A stretch of 64,000 nucleotides of DNA. Origin: Psychrobacillus sp048572895 (lineage in GTDB: Bacteria > Bacillota > Bacilli > Bacillales_A > Planococcaceae). The DNA lies in the NCBI RefSeq assembly GCF_048572895.1, contig NZ_CP183878.1, forward strand, positions 1,054,001 through 1,118,000. The letters are read 5' to 3'. The notes beneath the pieces were generated by a model that made no database searches, was not told the DNA's origin, and saw only the letters and a program-made list of their open reading frames with translations. The position numbers were made by a program, and so were the translations under genes. Positions 17,559 to 26,268 of this stretch are shown here, piece by piece (the stretch's first letter is position 1; each line of letters starts with the position of its first letter).

Positions 17559-18470
17559 ATGCCTATAAGTATATTTGGATTCCAAGCATTGTGGAGCCCT
17601 GTTATGATTGGAGTATTAGTGTTTTTAACTATTTTATATTTTTTAATAACAGTCAAATGGCGTAACGACTTTAAAGTATCGGAGCCACTGAAAAAGAAAG
17701 AAGCAGCTTATTTTCTAATAGGGATAATTCTTTTATACATTGTAAAGGGTTCACCTGTAGATTTAATGGCACATATTATGTTCTCGTTTCATATGGTCCA
17801 GATGGCTCTTTTACTATTATTAGCTCCACCATTACTTATGAAAGGAATTCCTTGGTGGGTATGGAAAGCTGTAATTGAATTGCCAGCAGTTCGTAAGATT
17901 TTTCCAGTACTAACAAAACCGTTACTTTCACTAGTTGTCTTCTCAGGATTGTTTTCCTTTTATCATATTCCTTTGTTTTTCGATTATATCAAATTGGATG
18001 AAGGATTACATGGAACGTACACGTTTATTTTATTCCTGTCAGCGATTTTTATGTGGTGGTCTATCGTTGATATAGAAGGAGTTAGTCAACGTTTACATGG
18101 GTTAAAAAAAATTGGCTTCATTATTGGAAGTGCAGTTTTAATAACTCCGGCTTGTGCGTTAATTATCTTCACTGGAACACCTTTGTATGATACATACACA
18201 AATCCAGATGTATGGTTGAAAGCAATGGAACTATGTGTACCAGCAAGTACATTAGCTGGACTATCATTAAGTGGACCGGAATTATTTTCTAATATGACAC
18301 CTCTCGCTGATCAACAATTAGGTGGGATACTGATGAAAATTGTACAAGAGATTATATATGCAGTATTCTTAATGTCTATTTTCTTCAAATGGTACAAAAA
18401 TGAGCAGGACAACGCGGAAGAAATCACACAAAAAGCTCTAGATGACTTAAAAGTACAAGCTAATCTATAA
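17559..18470 (+). CDS. ctaG: Cytochrome oxidase assembly factor CtaG (caa3 type)
   Basis: About 303-residue membrane protein with seven helices. It matches the Bacillus CtaG family, required for active caa3 oxidase, probably through copper delivery. Histidine-bearing helices are visible: MAHIMFSFHMVQMALLLLLAPP near residue 75 and FYHIPLFFDYI near 140. I chose the ATG at 17559, 11 nt after AAAGGAG. The ATG at 17550 is only 2 nt from that site. It is separated from ctaF by repeat copy B, so it is probably transcribed on its own. Confidence 0.9.
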   Translation: MPISIFGFQALWSPVMIGVLVFLTILYFLITVKWRNDFKVSEPLKKKEAAYFLIGIILLYIVKGSPVDLMAHIMFSFHMVQMALLLLLAPPLLMKGIPWWVWKAVIELPAVRKIFPVLTKPLLSLVVFSGLFSFYHIPLFFDYIKLDEGLHGTYTFILFLSAIFMWWSIVDIEGVSQRLHGLKKIGFIIGSAVLITPACALIIFTGTPLYDTYTNPDVWLKAMELCVPASTLAGLSLSGPELFSNMTPLADQQLGGILMKIVQEIIYAVFLMSIFFKWYKNEQDNAEEITQKALDDLKVQANL

Positions 18471-18501
18471 ATTTAATAAAGTAATTTGAGGAGAATGATT
18501 G

Positions 18502-18963
18502 ATGAATTTACCCGTTCTACCAACTATAAGTACATTTTTTATAGTATTAAGTGCTGTTTTAGTAGCAATTGGCTGGGCATTCATAAAACAAAGGAAAATT
18601 GATGCCCACAAAAAAACGATGATTGCTGCTGCAATTTCGGCATTAATATTCTTCATTATTTATGCATCACGAACTATTTTCATCGGAAATACGGCTTTTG
18701 GTGGACCAGCAAATATTAAAATTTACTATACAGTCTTTTTAATATTCCATATTACATTAGCAACTACTGGTGCAGTTTTTGGATTGGTAACTCTATATCT
18801 AGGATATAAAAATAATATTCAAAAGCATCGTAAAATTGGACCAATTACAAGTGTTATATGGTTTTTTGTAGCAATAACAGGTGTTGCCGTATACTTACTG
18901 CTTTATGTATTTTATACAGGTGGAGAAACCACATCAGTTATCAAAGCAATAATCGGTGGATAA
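18502..18963 (+). CDS. DUF420 membrane protein (YozB-like)
   Basis: 153-residue protein with five membrane helices, of the DUF420 family found beside cta genes in many Bacillales. Conserved histidines occur in the loop KQRKIDAHKKTM and in FLIFHITLATTGAV and KHRKIGP. A role in oxidase or copper/heme assembly is plausible from context but unproven. ATG 18502 is 8 nt after GAGGAG. It lies 31 bp behind ctaG and is likely in the same transcript, ending at the hairpin at 18975-19016. Confidence 0.85.
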   Translation: MNLPVLPTISTFFIVLSAVLVAIGWAFIKQRKIDAHKKTMIAAAISALIFFIIYASRTIFIGNTAFGGPANIKIYYTVFLIFHITLATTGAVFGLVTLYLGYKNNIQKHRKIGPITSVIWFFVAITGVAVYLLLYVFYTGGETTSVIKAIIGG

Positions 18964-18974
18964 AACAAATCAAA

Positions 18975-19016
18975 AGCCAATACTCTAAAGGAACTTATTC
19001 CAAAAGAGCATTGGCT
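18975..19016. terminator. Bidirectional hairpin between DUF420 gene and ytvI-like gene
   Basis: AGCCAAT (18975-18981) pairs with ATTGGCT (19010-19016). The stem continues as CTCT/AGAG and GGAA/TTCC towards the loop. T-rich and A-rich flanks allow use from both sides of this convergent junction. Confidence 0.65.
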
Positions 19017-19042
19017 ATTTGTATTTCTTATACAGCTTAAGT

Positions 19043-20107
19043 TTAAATTTTAAAGTTAAGTTTTAACATTCCCGATTCTTTAGCAGTTATAAAAATAATA
19101 ACTACCAGTGGACCAATCATAAATCCGATGAAACCGAAAAGCTTTGCACCGATAAACATAGCTATTAAGATAGCTAGGGGAGATATACCCATTTGGGATC
19201 CCATCAGCTTAGGCTCTATAGCTCTTCGTATTACCAATAACACAATTGCTAAAATAGTTAACTTAGTTCCCATTACCATATCACCTGTTAAATAATGATA
19301 AATAGCCCAGGGTGCTAAAACAGCAATGGAACCGAGTATTGGAATAATATCGATAATCCAAATGACAATAGCCATTATTAAAGCGTATTTTGGCGTCACA
19401 ATAAGTAAAAGACCGATGAATGCTGCCCCCAAAATAATGAAACTTGCAATAATCTGAGCTTTCATAAATCCAATAGCTACTTTCTTTATACTAGCAAACA
19501 TAAAATGTACTTTACCTGCAGTATTATCAGATAGGTAATGAAAAAATTTAACTTGTAAATTCTGCAAATCTAACATAAATAAAAAAAGAGCAATAATAAA
19601 TACTATAAAACTTACTAAAAAGTTCGGTATATTCGTCAAAAGTGTAGAAATATTATTGTAACTAAGTATATCTAGGAGGGCTTCTTTCATACTTTCCAAT
19701 GTCAAATCAAATTTATTTTGAATCGATTCAACAACTTCTTTAGGAAGACCCTCCGTGTATTTAAGTAAACTATTTTGCATATCAATCCATAATCCGGTCC
19801 AGTTATTAATATATGTAGGGATGGTCTGTGATGTATAAATAAGCTGGCTAAAAAGCTTTGTAATCACCAGGTATAATAGTCCGCATATGACGCTTATAAA
19901 AACAACAAAGTTAGTTATAACTGCAGGTTTCCGTTTCCATTTAAATGTTTTTTGAGTGAACTTTACGATTGGCTCCATAATAATAGCTGTAAGTAGTGCG
20001 AGTATAATAGGAATAGATACAGGAAGTATGAATATAGCTAATAATAAGAGCATAACGGCTAGAACAAAATATTTTATATATTCCTTTTTAAAAAAACCTA
20101 AGACCAT
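19043..20107 (-). CDS. AI-2E/YtvI family membrane protein
   Basis: 354-residue protein of the AI-2E transporter (PF01594) family. It has about seven helices: pairs at residues ~12-45 and 62-85, then a long soluble stretch, then the C-terminal helices containing IWIIDIIPILGSIAVLAPWAIYHYL, the family signature. YtvI members of this size appear in sporulation gene sets, while others are ion or peptide exporters, so the substrate is unknown. GAAAGGGG lies 7 nt before the ATG. It is convergent with the DUF420 gene. Confidence 0.75.
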   Translation of the reverse strand: MVLGFFKKEYIKYFVLAVMLLLLAIFILPVSIPIILALLTAIIMEPIVKFTQKTFKWKRKPAVITNFVVFISVICGLLYLVITKLFSQLIYTSQTIPTYINNWTGLWIDMQNSLLKYTEGLPKEVVESIQNKFDLTLESMKEALLDILSYNNISTLLTNIPNFLVSFIVFIIALFLFMLDLQNLQVKFFHYLSDNTAGKVHFMFASIKKVAIGFMKAQIIASFIILGAAFIGLLLIVTPKYALIMAIVIWIIDIIPILGSIAVLAPWAIYHYLTGDMVMGTKLTILAIVLLVIRRAIEPKLMGSQMGISPLAILIAMFIGAKLFGFIGFMIGPLVVIIFITAKESGMLKLNFKI

Positions 20108-20172
20108 CGTATGCCCCTTTCTTGACGTTTATTAATAGTATAGACAATTTTGTAATTTTTGAACAGAAAAAA

Positions 20173-20197
20173 ACGCAAGAGAATGAAACTCTTGCGT
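20173..20197 (-). terminator. Terminator of yugN-like gene
   Basis: Nine-base perfect stem (20173-20181 with 20189-20197). On the minus strand it is followed by a U-run (complement of the A tract at 20167-20172). Confidence 0.8.
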
Positions 20198-20215
20198 GTT
20201 AGGATTTTCTTCCTA

Positions 20216-20581
20216 TTAAGCGTAAATTTCAAAAGCAGCTAAATCAGCTTTTACAGCAGCTAATGTTTGTTCACTTGATTTTAGAAGATGTTTTGGGAAA
20301 ACTTCATTTTCACCATACTCAACACCATGTGGGTAATAGTGTTTTCCTATAACCGGTTTTAAAAGAGTAATGTTTGCATCGTGTGCCCCTACATCACCAT
20401 CTTTTGTAAAGCCAAATACTCGAAGATAAAATGTACCTTCTTTTATCACATACTTTTTATCATAAGTTACGCGTTCATAATCCCATTGACCTGCACGAAC
20501 TAAACCTTGCTTTTTCATAAGATCATCTAATATATTTAGGTCGATGACAGTGTTTTCTATACCAGTGTTTTCGAAATACAT
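20216..20581 (-). CDS. yugN: YugN-like protein
   Basis: 121-residue soluble protein of the YugN-like family (PF08868), function unknown. The body GQWDYERVTYDKKYVIKEGT and the HYYPHGVEYGENEVFP motif with clustered His/Tyr are typical. The start is the ATG at 20581 with GGAGGACAATTCA before it. The open frame extends much further upstream, but that part overlaps the oppositely oriented CAP-domain gene and is not protein-like. Monocistronic with its own terminator. Confidence 0.85.
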   Translation of the reverse strand: MYFENTGIENTVIDLNILDDLMKKQGLVRAGQWDYERVTYDKKYVIKEGTFYLRVFGFTKDGDVGAHDANITLLKPVIGKHYYPHGVEYGENEVFPKHLLKSSEQTLAAVKADLAAFEIYA

Positions 20582-20668
20582 TGAATTGTCCTCCTTCACG
20601 TTCATATTCCAAATAGAATCTGTTCCTATTAATATTAATGCAAATTTGATAATGTTGCAATGGTAACA

Positions 20669-20698
20669 TTGTGTCTTTCTAGCTAACCTTGGTATACT
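20669..20698 (+). promoter_or_regulatory. Extended -10 promoter of the CAP-domain gene
   Basis: TATACT at 20693-20698 with TG at 20690-20691 forms an extended -10. A poor -35 (TTGTGT, 20669-20674) sits 18 bp upstream. It lies 35 bp before the start codon. Confidence 0.4.
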
Positions 20699-20732
20699 AG
20701 GAGAAATGGCAGAAGAATAAGGAGAAAAAGCT

Positions 20733-21821
20733 GTGATGAATAATCTAATCCGAATTGTTATTGCTATAGCTATAGTACTAGTAATATTTATATATTTTGA
20801 TAATCCTGTACAGGAAAATGAGCTCATTACTGGCTCCAATAATTCAGGACAGGTAATTCCAGATACTTCTTCAGAAATAGTGGAAGTTGAAACGTTATTT
20901 ACACGTCCGAAAGAAGGAATTTCAACATTAGTAGGAGGTTCGACCCAAGCAGTTATTGAGTTGTTAGGGAAACCAGCCCGGACCGAACCATCGGCATTTG
21001 GATATGAGTGGTGGGTATACAATCAATCTCTTACAACCTATTTGTTAATCGGAGTAGAAGGAGATAAAGTAACACAAGCCTTTGCTGCGGGAGCTAACGT
21101 AGAAGTTGCACCTTATAAAATTGGGCAGGACATAGATGAAATTTATCGATTTACGTTAGTGCAATCTGAAATTACTTTTTCAATAGATTCAAATACTTAT
21201 ACCTTCTCTCTTGCAGAAGAAGATATAGACAATAGAATATTAGTTCAGTTCGATAATTTGTTTGCTATGTTATATATAGATTCAGAAAGTCAACAACTAG
21301 AGGCAGTTAGGTTTACAGATCCTAAGACTATTTTGCTGCATAAGCCCTATGACATTCTATACAATGGAGTTATGGTGGAAACTAAAACTCCTGACTCTCT
21401 CTTCCAAGCTTCAATAGACCGCGCTAATGAGCGACAGATATTTGAACTTTCAAATGTATATCGTTATCGTAACAACCTTCGATTACTAGTATCTGATAAT
21501 GAATTGCAAAATATTGCGATGGTTAATAGCGAAGAAATGGCCAAAAATAATATTGTTGCCAATGAAAAATTTGAAGTATCTAAATTTAGTGATCAATTAA
21601 AAGAGTCCTCAATTGAATTTTCGAGTGCCGCTGGAAATACAGCCGCTTTTTATTTTGATGCGGGAGAAGCTGTAAACGGCTGGTTGAATTCTAAGGATCA
21701 TCGAGAGATTTTATTAGGTCAGGGTTTTACTCACACGGGTATTGGTGTATATGGTAGCTATTATACGCAAAACTTTATTGAACGACCAGCTGAAAATACT
21801 ACCAAAAATATCCTAGAGTAA
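20733..21821 (+). CDS. CAP-domain protein with N-terminal CAP-associated domain (YlbC-like)
   Basis: 362-residue membrane-anchored or secreted protein. An uncleaved signal helix (residues 5-22) is followed by a linker and a CAP-associated domain at about 55-200 (STLVGGSTQAVIELLGKPARTEPS to LEAVRFTDPKTI). The C-terminal CAP/SCP domain covers 225-350, with YRYRNNLRLLVSDNELQNIA, NSEEMAKNN and the end motif GFTHTGIGVYGSYYTQNF. The order matches YlbC of B. subtilis, whose role is unknown; CAP proteins often act in the envelope. The GTG at 20733 lies 8 nt after AAGGAG; the next codon is an ATG. Confidence 0.82.
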   Translation: MMNNLIRIVIAIAIVLVIFIYFDNPVQENELITGSNNSGQVIPDTSSEIVEVETLFTRPKEGISTLVGGSTQAVIELLGKPARTEPSAFGYEWWVYNQSLTTYLLIGVEGDKVTQAFAAGANVEVAPYKIGQDIDEIYRFTLVQSEITFSIDSNTYTFSLAEEDIDNRILVQFDNLFAMLYIDSESQQLEAVRFTDPKTILLHKPYDILYNGVMVETKTPDSLFQASIDRANERQIFELSNVYRYRNNLRLLVSDNELQNIAMVNSEEMAKNNIVANEKFEVSKFSDQLKESSIEFSSAAGNTAAFYFDAGEAVNGWLNSKDHREILLGQGFTHTGIGVYGSYYTQNFIERPAENTTKNILE

Positions 21822-22553
21822 TTAGTTGGAGACAAAGGTACCTTCACTATCTTGATACAAAGAACGAATATGCAATGGGACTTGATGAAGAGCAGCAAAT
21901 GTGGCTGCTCTTTTTTGAATGACTTCGACAGGTTCATCTAGCTTCTCTTGAAGTTCCTCATAGGTCATAAAAGGAATGAGCTCCACATGCTTGGTAGTAA
22001 CCGGATCTGAAGTCATGATACCAGGGACATCTTTGTAAAATTCAACTACTTTAGCATTTAGATAATAGCCATAAACAACCGCAGTTAAATCACTACCCCC
22101 TCTTCCTAATGTAGTAAAATTATGTGTATTTTCTGAGACACCTTGAAAGCCTGGTACAACGATACATTGGAAATTTTCAAACGCTTGATATACAGAGCTC
22201 AAATCTACTTTTTTAATAAGGGCATTTCCAAATGTATCGTTCGTAATTATACCGGCATTTTTTCCATAAAGAAGGGTAGAAGATATTCCCGCTGTTTTTA
22301 GTTCTGTTGATAATACGGAACTCGAGATCAACTCCCCACATGCAGAGAGCAAATCAGTTTCAATGCTATTGTCGGTGAAAGGAAGCAAATCTAATAGCGT
22401 ATCGGTTGCATAGGGTTTCCCTCTTCTTCCCATTGCGGAAACAACGACAAGCACCTTTTGATGGTTATTAATTGCATGCTGGATTCGCTGTATTACTAAT
22501 TGTCTGTTGTGACGATTTTGCATGGCAATCCCGCCAAATTTTTGAACAATCAT
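21822..22553 (-). CDS. Aspartokinase-like protein without ACT domains
   Basis: About 243-residue amino-acid kinase of the aspartokinase group. The ATP-site VQKFGG at the N-terminus, the CGELISSSVLS block, LGRGGSDLTAV and DVPGIMTSDPVTT are classic aspartokinase signatures. Ordinary aspartokinases run about 400 residues and end in two ACT domains that bind lysine, threonine or DAP. Here the protein stops after the kinase domain, so feedback control should be lost. I prefer the ATG at 22553 over the frame start at 22565. It is divergent from the MurE paralogue and shares its upstream region; a link to DAP or dipicolinate supply is an inference. Confidence 0.8.
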   Translation of the reverse strand: MIVQKFGGIAMQNRHNRQLVIQRIQHAINNHQKVLVVVSAMGRRGKPYATDTLLDLLPFTDNSIETDLLSACGELISSSVLSTELKTAGISSTLLYGKNAGIITNDTFGNALIKKVDLSSVYQAFENFQCIVVPGFQGVSENTHNFTTLGRGGSDLTAVVYGYYLNAKVVEFYKDVPGIMTSDPVTTKHVELIPFMTYEELQEKLDEPVEVIQKRAATFAALHQVPLHIRSLYQDSEGTFVSN

Positions 22554-22575
22554 AATCTCAACCACTCTATTCGTG

Positions 22576-22603
22576 ACATTTCAAACACTCCGTTCATACG
22601 ATA
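22576..22603 (+). promoter_or_regulatory. Sigma-K/sigma-E type promoter of the MurE paralogue
   Basis: AC (22576-22577), a 17-bp spacer, then CATACGATA (22595-22603) fits the sigma-K pattern AC-N16/17-CATANNNTA exactly and also resembles the sigma-E -10. It lies between the divergent aspartokinase and MurE genes. A transcript from it would begin near 22610, upstream of the AGGGAG site at 22647. This supports mother-cell expression and a translation start near 22659. Confidence 0.45.
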
Positions 22604-22658
22604 CAGGGAATTCAATTTACTGTATGCGACTTTACAAGAATGGTGTAGGGAGTGTGTT

Positions 22659-24122
22659 ATTATTTATCCGTTAAATGAACTTTTAAAAGGATTAACATAC
22701 AATGTAATCGGCGACTTTTCCACTAGTCAGATGAGCAAGATCGTAAATTTTTCAAAGCAGATAAAAGAAGGGGATATATTTATCTCCGAAACAAATAATC
22801 GCCACATTATAGATGAAGCGATTCATCTAGGGGCAATTGCGGTAATATCAGATGTTTTTATACCTGATTGTAGTGTTCCGCAGATAATAATTCCTTCAGA
22901 TATGGAGCGATTAAAGGAGGAAATTGGTAAAAAAACCTATGAATTATATGGAAAAAAAGTGAAGACAGTAGCGATAACAGGAACAAATGGTAAAACGACA
23001 GTTTCTTTTTTCATAGGTCAATTACTCATGCAGCAAAGGAAATCAGTTTGCGTAATCGGGACATTAGGCGTTTTTATAAACGGAAAGCAGTTGGAACAAA
23101 ATTTCCGTAGTAATACGACATTACCATTTTATGATTTTATACAAATTGTACATTATTGTTACGAGCATTCCGTTGAATACATCATTTTAGAAGCTTCTTC
23201 GCAAGGATTATTGGACAATCGGTTGGGGAACTATCCGATAGATATTGGTGTGTTTTTGAATATTGGAAAGGATCATCTCGAGTTTCATGGGGGGATGGTC
23301 CCATACAAAAAATCAAAAGAATTACTTGTACCATTATGTACCAAACTAGTAGTAAATGCCGATGATGAATGGTGTAGAACAGTCGCACAAAATTCTTTTT
23401 TACCTATTGTCAGCTTCGGTTTGGATATTCGTAATACGGTTGTCTTTCAACAGGAAAATGACAAAGAAGACGATATTACGTATAAATTTAAAGTGAAAAA
23501 TGAAGAAATCGAAGTGCAGATGAGAAATAGTGGTTTTTATAATGGCATGAATCTTGCGGCTGCTCTTGCTTCTTTATGGGCTTTGAACATCCCAATTCAA
23601 AATGTAGAACCTCTTACGCTTCCAAACGGAAGATTTCAGCAAGTTGATAACAATAAAGGGATTAAAGTGCTTATCGACTACGCACATACACCAGATGCCT
23701 TGGAAGCTTGTCTTTCAACTATTAAAGCTTTTGCTAAAAATAATATATACGTTGTATTTGGATGCGGAGGAAATAGGGATAAGAAAAAACGAAATGAGAT
23801 GGGAAAGGTTGCTATATCTTTTGCCACACAAGCTATAATCACCTCGGATAATCCAAGAAATGAAAACCCAGCAGATATCATTAAAGAGATTGTAAGAGGA
23901 TTGGACAACAACAAGTTTCGAATAGAACCCGATCGAAAACAGGCTATTATTTCTGCACTACAAATGGCGGAAGCAGGAGATATCGTGCTAATAGCAGGAA
24001 AGGGACATGAGCAAGAGCAAATCTTACATGACCTTGTTGTCCCTTTTTCTGATCGTGATGTAGTCAATGCTTATTTTGAAGAAGAAGGCGGATTAATCAC
24101 AAAGAATGATCCTGTAGCATAG
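22659..24122 (+). CDS. MurE paralogue (UDP-MurNAc-tripeptide synthetase type)
   Basis: About 487-residue Mur ligase. The ATP loop AITGTNGKTTVSFF, the central domain with RSNTTLPFYDF and ASSQGLLDNRL, and the C-terminal VLIDYAHTPDALEACL are MurE-like. The substrate motif reads DNPRNENP; DNPR is associated with meso-DAP-adding enzymes. There is no ATG/GTG/TTG start at the expected place. The MurE N-terminus LNELLKGL begins just after an ATT at 22659 (6 nt from AGGGAG), so ATT may be used. In-frame TTG 22500 lies upstream of the promoter and opposite the aspartokinase. It overlaps the convergent thioesterase gene by 52 bp. Confidence 0.82.
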   Translation: MIYPLNELLKGLTYNVIGDFSTSQMSKIVNFSKQIKEGDIFISETNNRHIIDEAIHLGAIAVISDVFIPDCSVPQIIIPSDMERLKEEIGKKTYELYGKKVKTVAITGTNGKTTVSFFIGQLLMQQRKSVCVIGTLGVFINGKQLEQNFRSNTTLPFYDFIQIVHYCYEHSVEYIILEASSQGLLDNRLGNYPIDIGVFLNIGKDHLEFHGGMVPYKKSKELLVPLCTKLVVNADDEWCRTVAQNSFLPIVSFGLDIRNTVVFQQENDKEDDITYKFKVKNEEIEVQMRNSGFYNGMNLAAALASLWALNIPIQNVEPLTLPNGRFQQVDNNKGIKVLIDYAHTPDALEACLSTIKAFAKNNIYVVFGCGGNRDKKKRNEMGKVAISFATQAIITSDNPRNENPADIIKEIVRGLDNNKFRIEPDRKQAIISALQMAEAGDIVLIAGKGHEQEQILHDLVVPFSDRDVVNAYFEEEGGLITKNDPVA

Positions 24123-24568
24123 GCTATTTTTTTTCCGTCAGGTTGTGTTACGGTGCATTCCATCACTATTGTTTGACGACCTTTATGTAAGTATTTAGCT
24201 GTTGCAATCAACGTTTTTTCCGTTGAAGATTTAACATAATGAATTGTCATATTTGTTGTAACTGCGCCTTTGCCTTCGGGGTGCAGATCTTTATTTATTA
24301 AAAATCCCATTGCATTATCAGAAAGTGTGGCGATAATCCCACCGTGAGGCATATTAAAACTATTATATGCGATTGGAGTTATTGGCATTGTGACGATACA
24401 CTGATCTTGGTCAAACTCAGTATCCATTTGGAATACAGCATTTAAGTATGTAGGTACCTTGTTTTGTTGTTTTTGTTGAATCGCATTTAGAAAATCATTT
24501 ACTAAGTTTAGTTCTTGTTCAGATGCTTGTGCTGTCACTGTTTCAAATAAATTTTGTAGTTTATTCAT
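24071..24568 (-). CDS. Hotdog-fold thioesterase, PaaI type
   Basis: 165-residue single hotdog domain of the PaaI/YdiI thioesterase family, which hydrolyses acyl- or aryl-CoA esters. The core motif NMPHGGIIATLSDNAMGFL carries the usual HGG and catalytic Asp on the long helix. GAVTTNMTIHYVKSS and ATGSFFVI complete the fold. AGGAG lies 6 nt before the ATG. Its 3' end overlaps the convergent MurE paralogue by 52 bp, which suggests compact evolution or antisense interference. The substrate is unknown. Confidence 0.85.
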   Translation of the reverse strand: MNKLQNLFETVTAQASEQELNLVNDFLNAIQQKQQNKVPTYLNAVFQMDTEFDQDQCIVTMPITPIAYNSFNMPHGGIIATLSDNAMGFLINKDLHPEGKGAVTTNMTIHYVKSSTEKTLIATAKYLHKGRQTIVMECTVTQPDGKKIAYATGSFFVINPPSSSK

Positions 24569-24651
24569 TATTTTCTCCTAACAATAAGTTAATAGTTTGG
24601 CATTTATTTTTACTTTTCTGGTATGATTAACTCAGATTGGAGGTTAATCAA

Positions 24652-25101
24652 ATGATAATGACAAACGAATGGGTCGATATAATGGACCAATCGGATATAT
24701 TATGTACTATGATTCTTTCCTCTGAACAATTTTACCAATACTTAGATGCACATCGTGCTGTATATACAGATACATCTTTAGTGAGTGAAGTTAATAGTTT
24801 CACTAGGCTAAAGGAGCAATACGAAGAGGTTCAACGTTTCGGGAAATACCATCCTGATTATTCGAAGGTTATGAAAGATATTCGAGTAACTAAACGAAAA
24901 TTGGATATGGTAGATGCAGTGGCGCACTTGAAGGTCGCTGAGAACGAATTGCAGGACTTACTCGACGAAGTGAGTTTGTTAATTGGTAAATCTGTTTCAG
25001 AAGGTGTTAAAGTTCCTGTTAGTAACCCGTTTTTTGCTTCCGCTAGTTCTAGCTGTGGAAGTGGATGCGGTACTGGTGGATCTTGTTCTTGTTCTGCCTA
25101 A
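24652..25101 (+). CDS. ylbF: YlbF/RicF, component of the RNase Y-associated Y-complex
   Basis: 149-residue helical protein of the Com_YlbF family. In B. subtilis RicF (YlbF) with RicA and RicT forms a complex carrying 4Fe-4S clusters that assists RNase Y and influences competence, biofilm and Spo0A phosphorylation. The tail here is cysteine-rich (CGSGCGTGGSCSCSA), suitable as cluster ligands. ATG 24652 lies 8 nt after GGAGG. The upstream TTG frame would start within that site. In B. subtilis ylbG follows directly; here a glycerophosphodiesterase gene on the other strand intervenes. Confidence 0.88.
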   Translation: MIMTNEWVDIMDQSDILCTMILSSEQFYQYLDAHRAVYTDTSLVSEVNSFTRLKEQYEEVQRFGKYHPDYSKVMKDIRVTKRKLDMVDAVAHLKVAENELQDLLDEVSLLIGKSVSEGVKVPVSNPFFASASSSCGSGCGTGGSCSCSA

Positions 25102-25115
25102 AGTTAAAATGATTG

Positions 25116-25147
25116 GATGTGTGCAAAAACTGCACACATCTTTTTTT
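25116..25147 (+). terminator. Intrinsic terminator of ylbF
   Basis: Perfect ten-base stem (25116-25125 with 25131-25140), five-base loop, then seven T. Confidence 0.9.
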
Positions 25148-25231
25148 AGTATAAGTATAAAACTTTCCGTTCCATACGCATTGTGATCTAAGTACTTGAT
25201 AATACTGTTTCTGCTTTTAACTATTTAGTTA

Positions 25232-26134
25232 TTAATCTAACTTTAGTACTTCCATCGCTAAATCCGGTCGATCTGTAATTATACCTTTTGCACCATTGCT
25301 AATAAGTTTTTTCATCGTCGCTGGGTCATCGATTGTCCAATAGTGAACAGGGATATTTAATGAATTTAAAAACTTTATAAACCCTGGATTATCAAGCGGG
25401 AATACATTTGATCTTACGGGAATCTGAAAAACATCTGCCTTTGGATGATATAGATGTCTAAATTGACTCGTATATGCCGTATACGCTTTTTTTACTTCCT
25501 TTTCACTTGCACCTAGTGCAACAGAATTTTGTGCGTATAAGTTAAAACGATCAAGTTGATCATCATAAAAACTAGCAACAACTACTCGATCAAATGCTTG
25601 ATGCTCCTCTAAAATTTTCCAAAGTTTAGAAGGCATTAAACTGCCTTCATAAGTTTGAGGTGCATCCTTCATATCCATGTTGATAAGCATCTGCGGATAT
25701 GAATTTAGTAATTCCCCTAAAGTAATAATCTGTTCTCCACAGTTTTTATAGGACGGAGCTCCTTCTACATCCAAAAAATGATATCCAAGGTCTGCTTCTT
25801 TTAATTCCGCTAATGTATAGTCGGATACCTTACCAGTAAAGTTAGTAACTCTGTTTAGCTCTTCATCATGAAATACTATTATCTCTTCATCTTTTGTAAG
25901 TCTTATATCGATTTCAAAACCATGGACCCCAAGTTTAGCTGCCTGCTCGAATGCCGAAGGAGAACATTCTGGAGCAAGTGCTGAGCCTCCGCGATGAGCA
26001 AGTATAATAGGTTGTTCGTATTCCAATGCTTTTTTAGTCGGTCGACTTTGCGGTTTGGAAAGTGCTTTAGTACTAGCCCACGCTGCACCTGCTGCGGCTG
26101 CAAGTGCAAAAGCGACATTTGACTTCTTACCCAT
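25232..26134 (-). CDS. Glycerophosphodiester phosphodiesterase (GDPD family)
   Basis: 300-residue enzyme that hydrolyses glycerophosphodiesters to glycerol 3-phosphate and an alcohol. After an alanine-rich N-terminal hydrophobic stretch (residues 6-22, signal or anchor), the GDPD barrel begins with ILAHRGGSALAPECS, followed by GFEIDIRLTKDEEIIVFHDEELNRVT (metal ligands E, D and the catalytic His). It ends in YWTIDDPATMKKLISNGAKGIITDRPDL. AGGAGGAATTG precedes the ATG. The membrane or exported location suggests lipid or teichoic-acid turnover. It interrupts the ylbF-ylbG neighbourhood. Confidence 0.88.
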   Translation of the reverse strand: MGKKSNVAFALAAAAGAAWASTKALSKPQSRPTKKALEYEQPIILAHRGGSALAPECSPSAFEQAAKLGVHGFEIDIRLTKDEEIIVFHDEELNRVTNFTGKVSDYTLAELKEADLGYHFLDVEGAPSYKNCGEQIITLGELLNSYPQMLINMDMKDAPQTYEGSLMPSKLWKILEEHQAFDRVVVASFYDDQLDRFNLYAQNSVALGASEKEVKKAYTAYTSQFRHLYHPKADVFQIPVRSNVFPLDNPGFIKFLNSLNIPVHYWTIDDPATMKKLISNGAKGIITDRPDLAMEVLKLD

Positions 26135-26268
26135 AAATCAATTCCTCCTTATTGGCGTAAAATGTATTTTCTTATTATAGCCAAAGTACACAAAACTGTC
26201 AGCTAGTTGTTGTTGCTATCAAATTCCTCCATATGTTATTCTTGAGAGTAAGAAATGAGGGGAAAAGT

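Noticed and set aside
20582..21022. N-terminal extension of the yugN-like frame
   Set aside because: It runs antisense through the CAP-domain gene. A clear GGAGG and ATG at 20581 give the normal YugN length.
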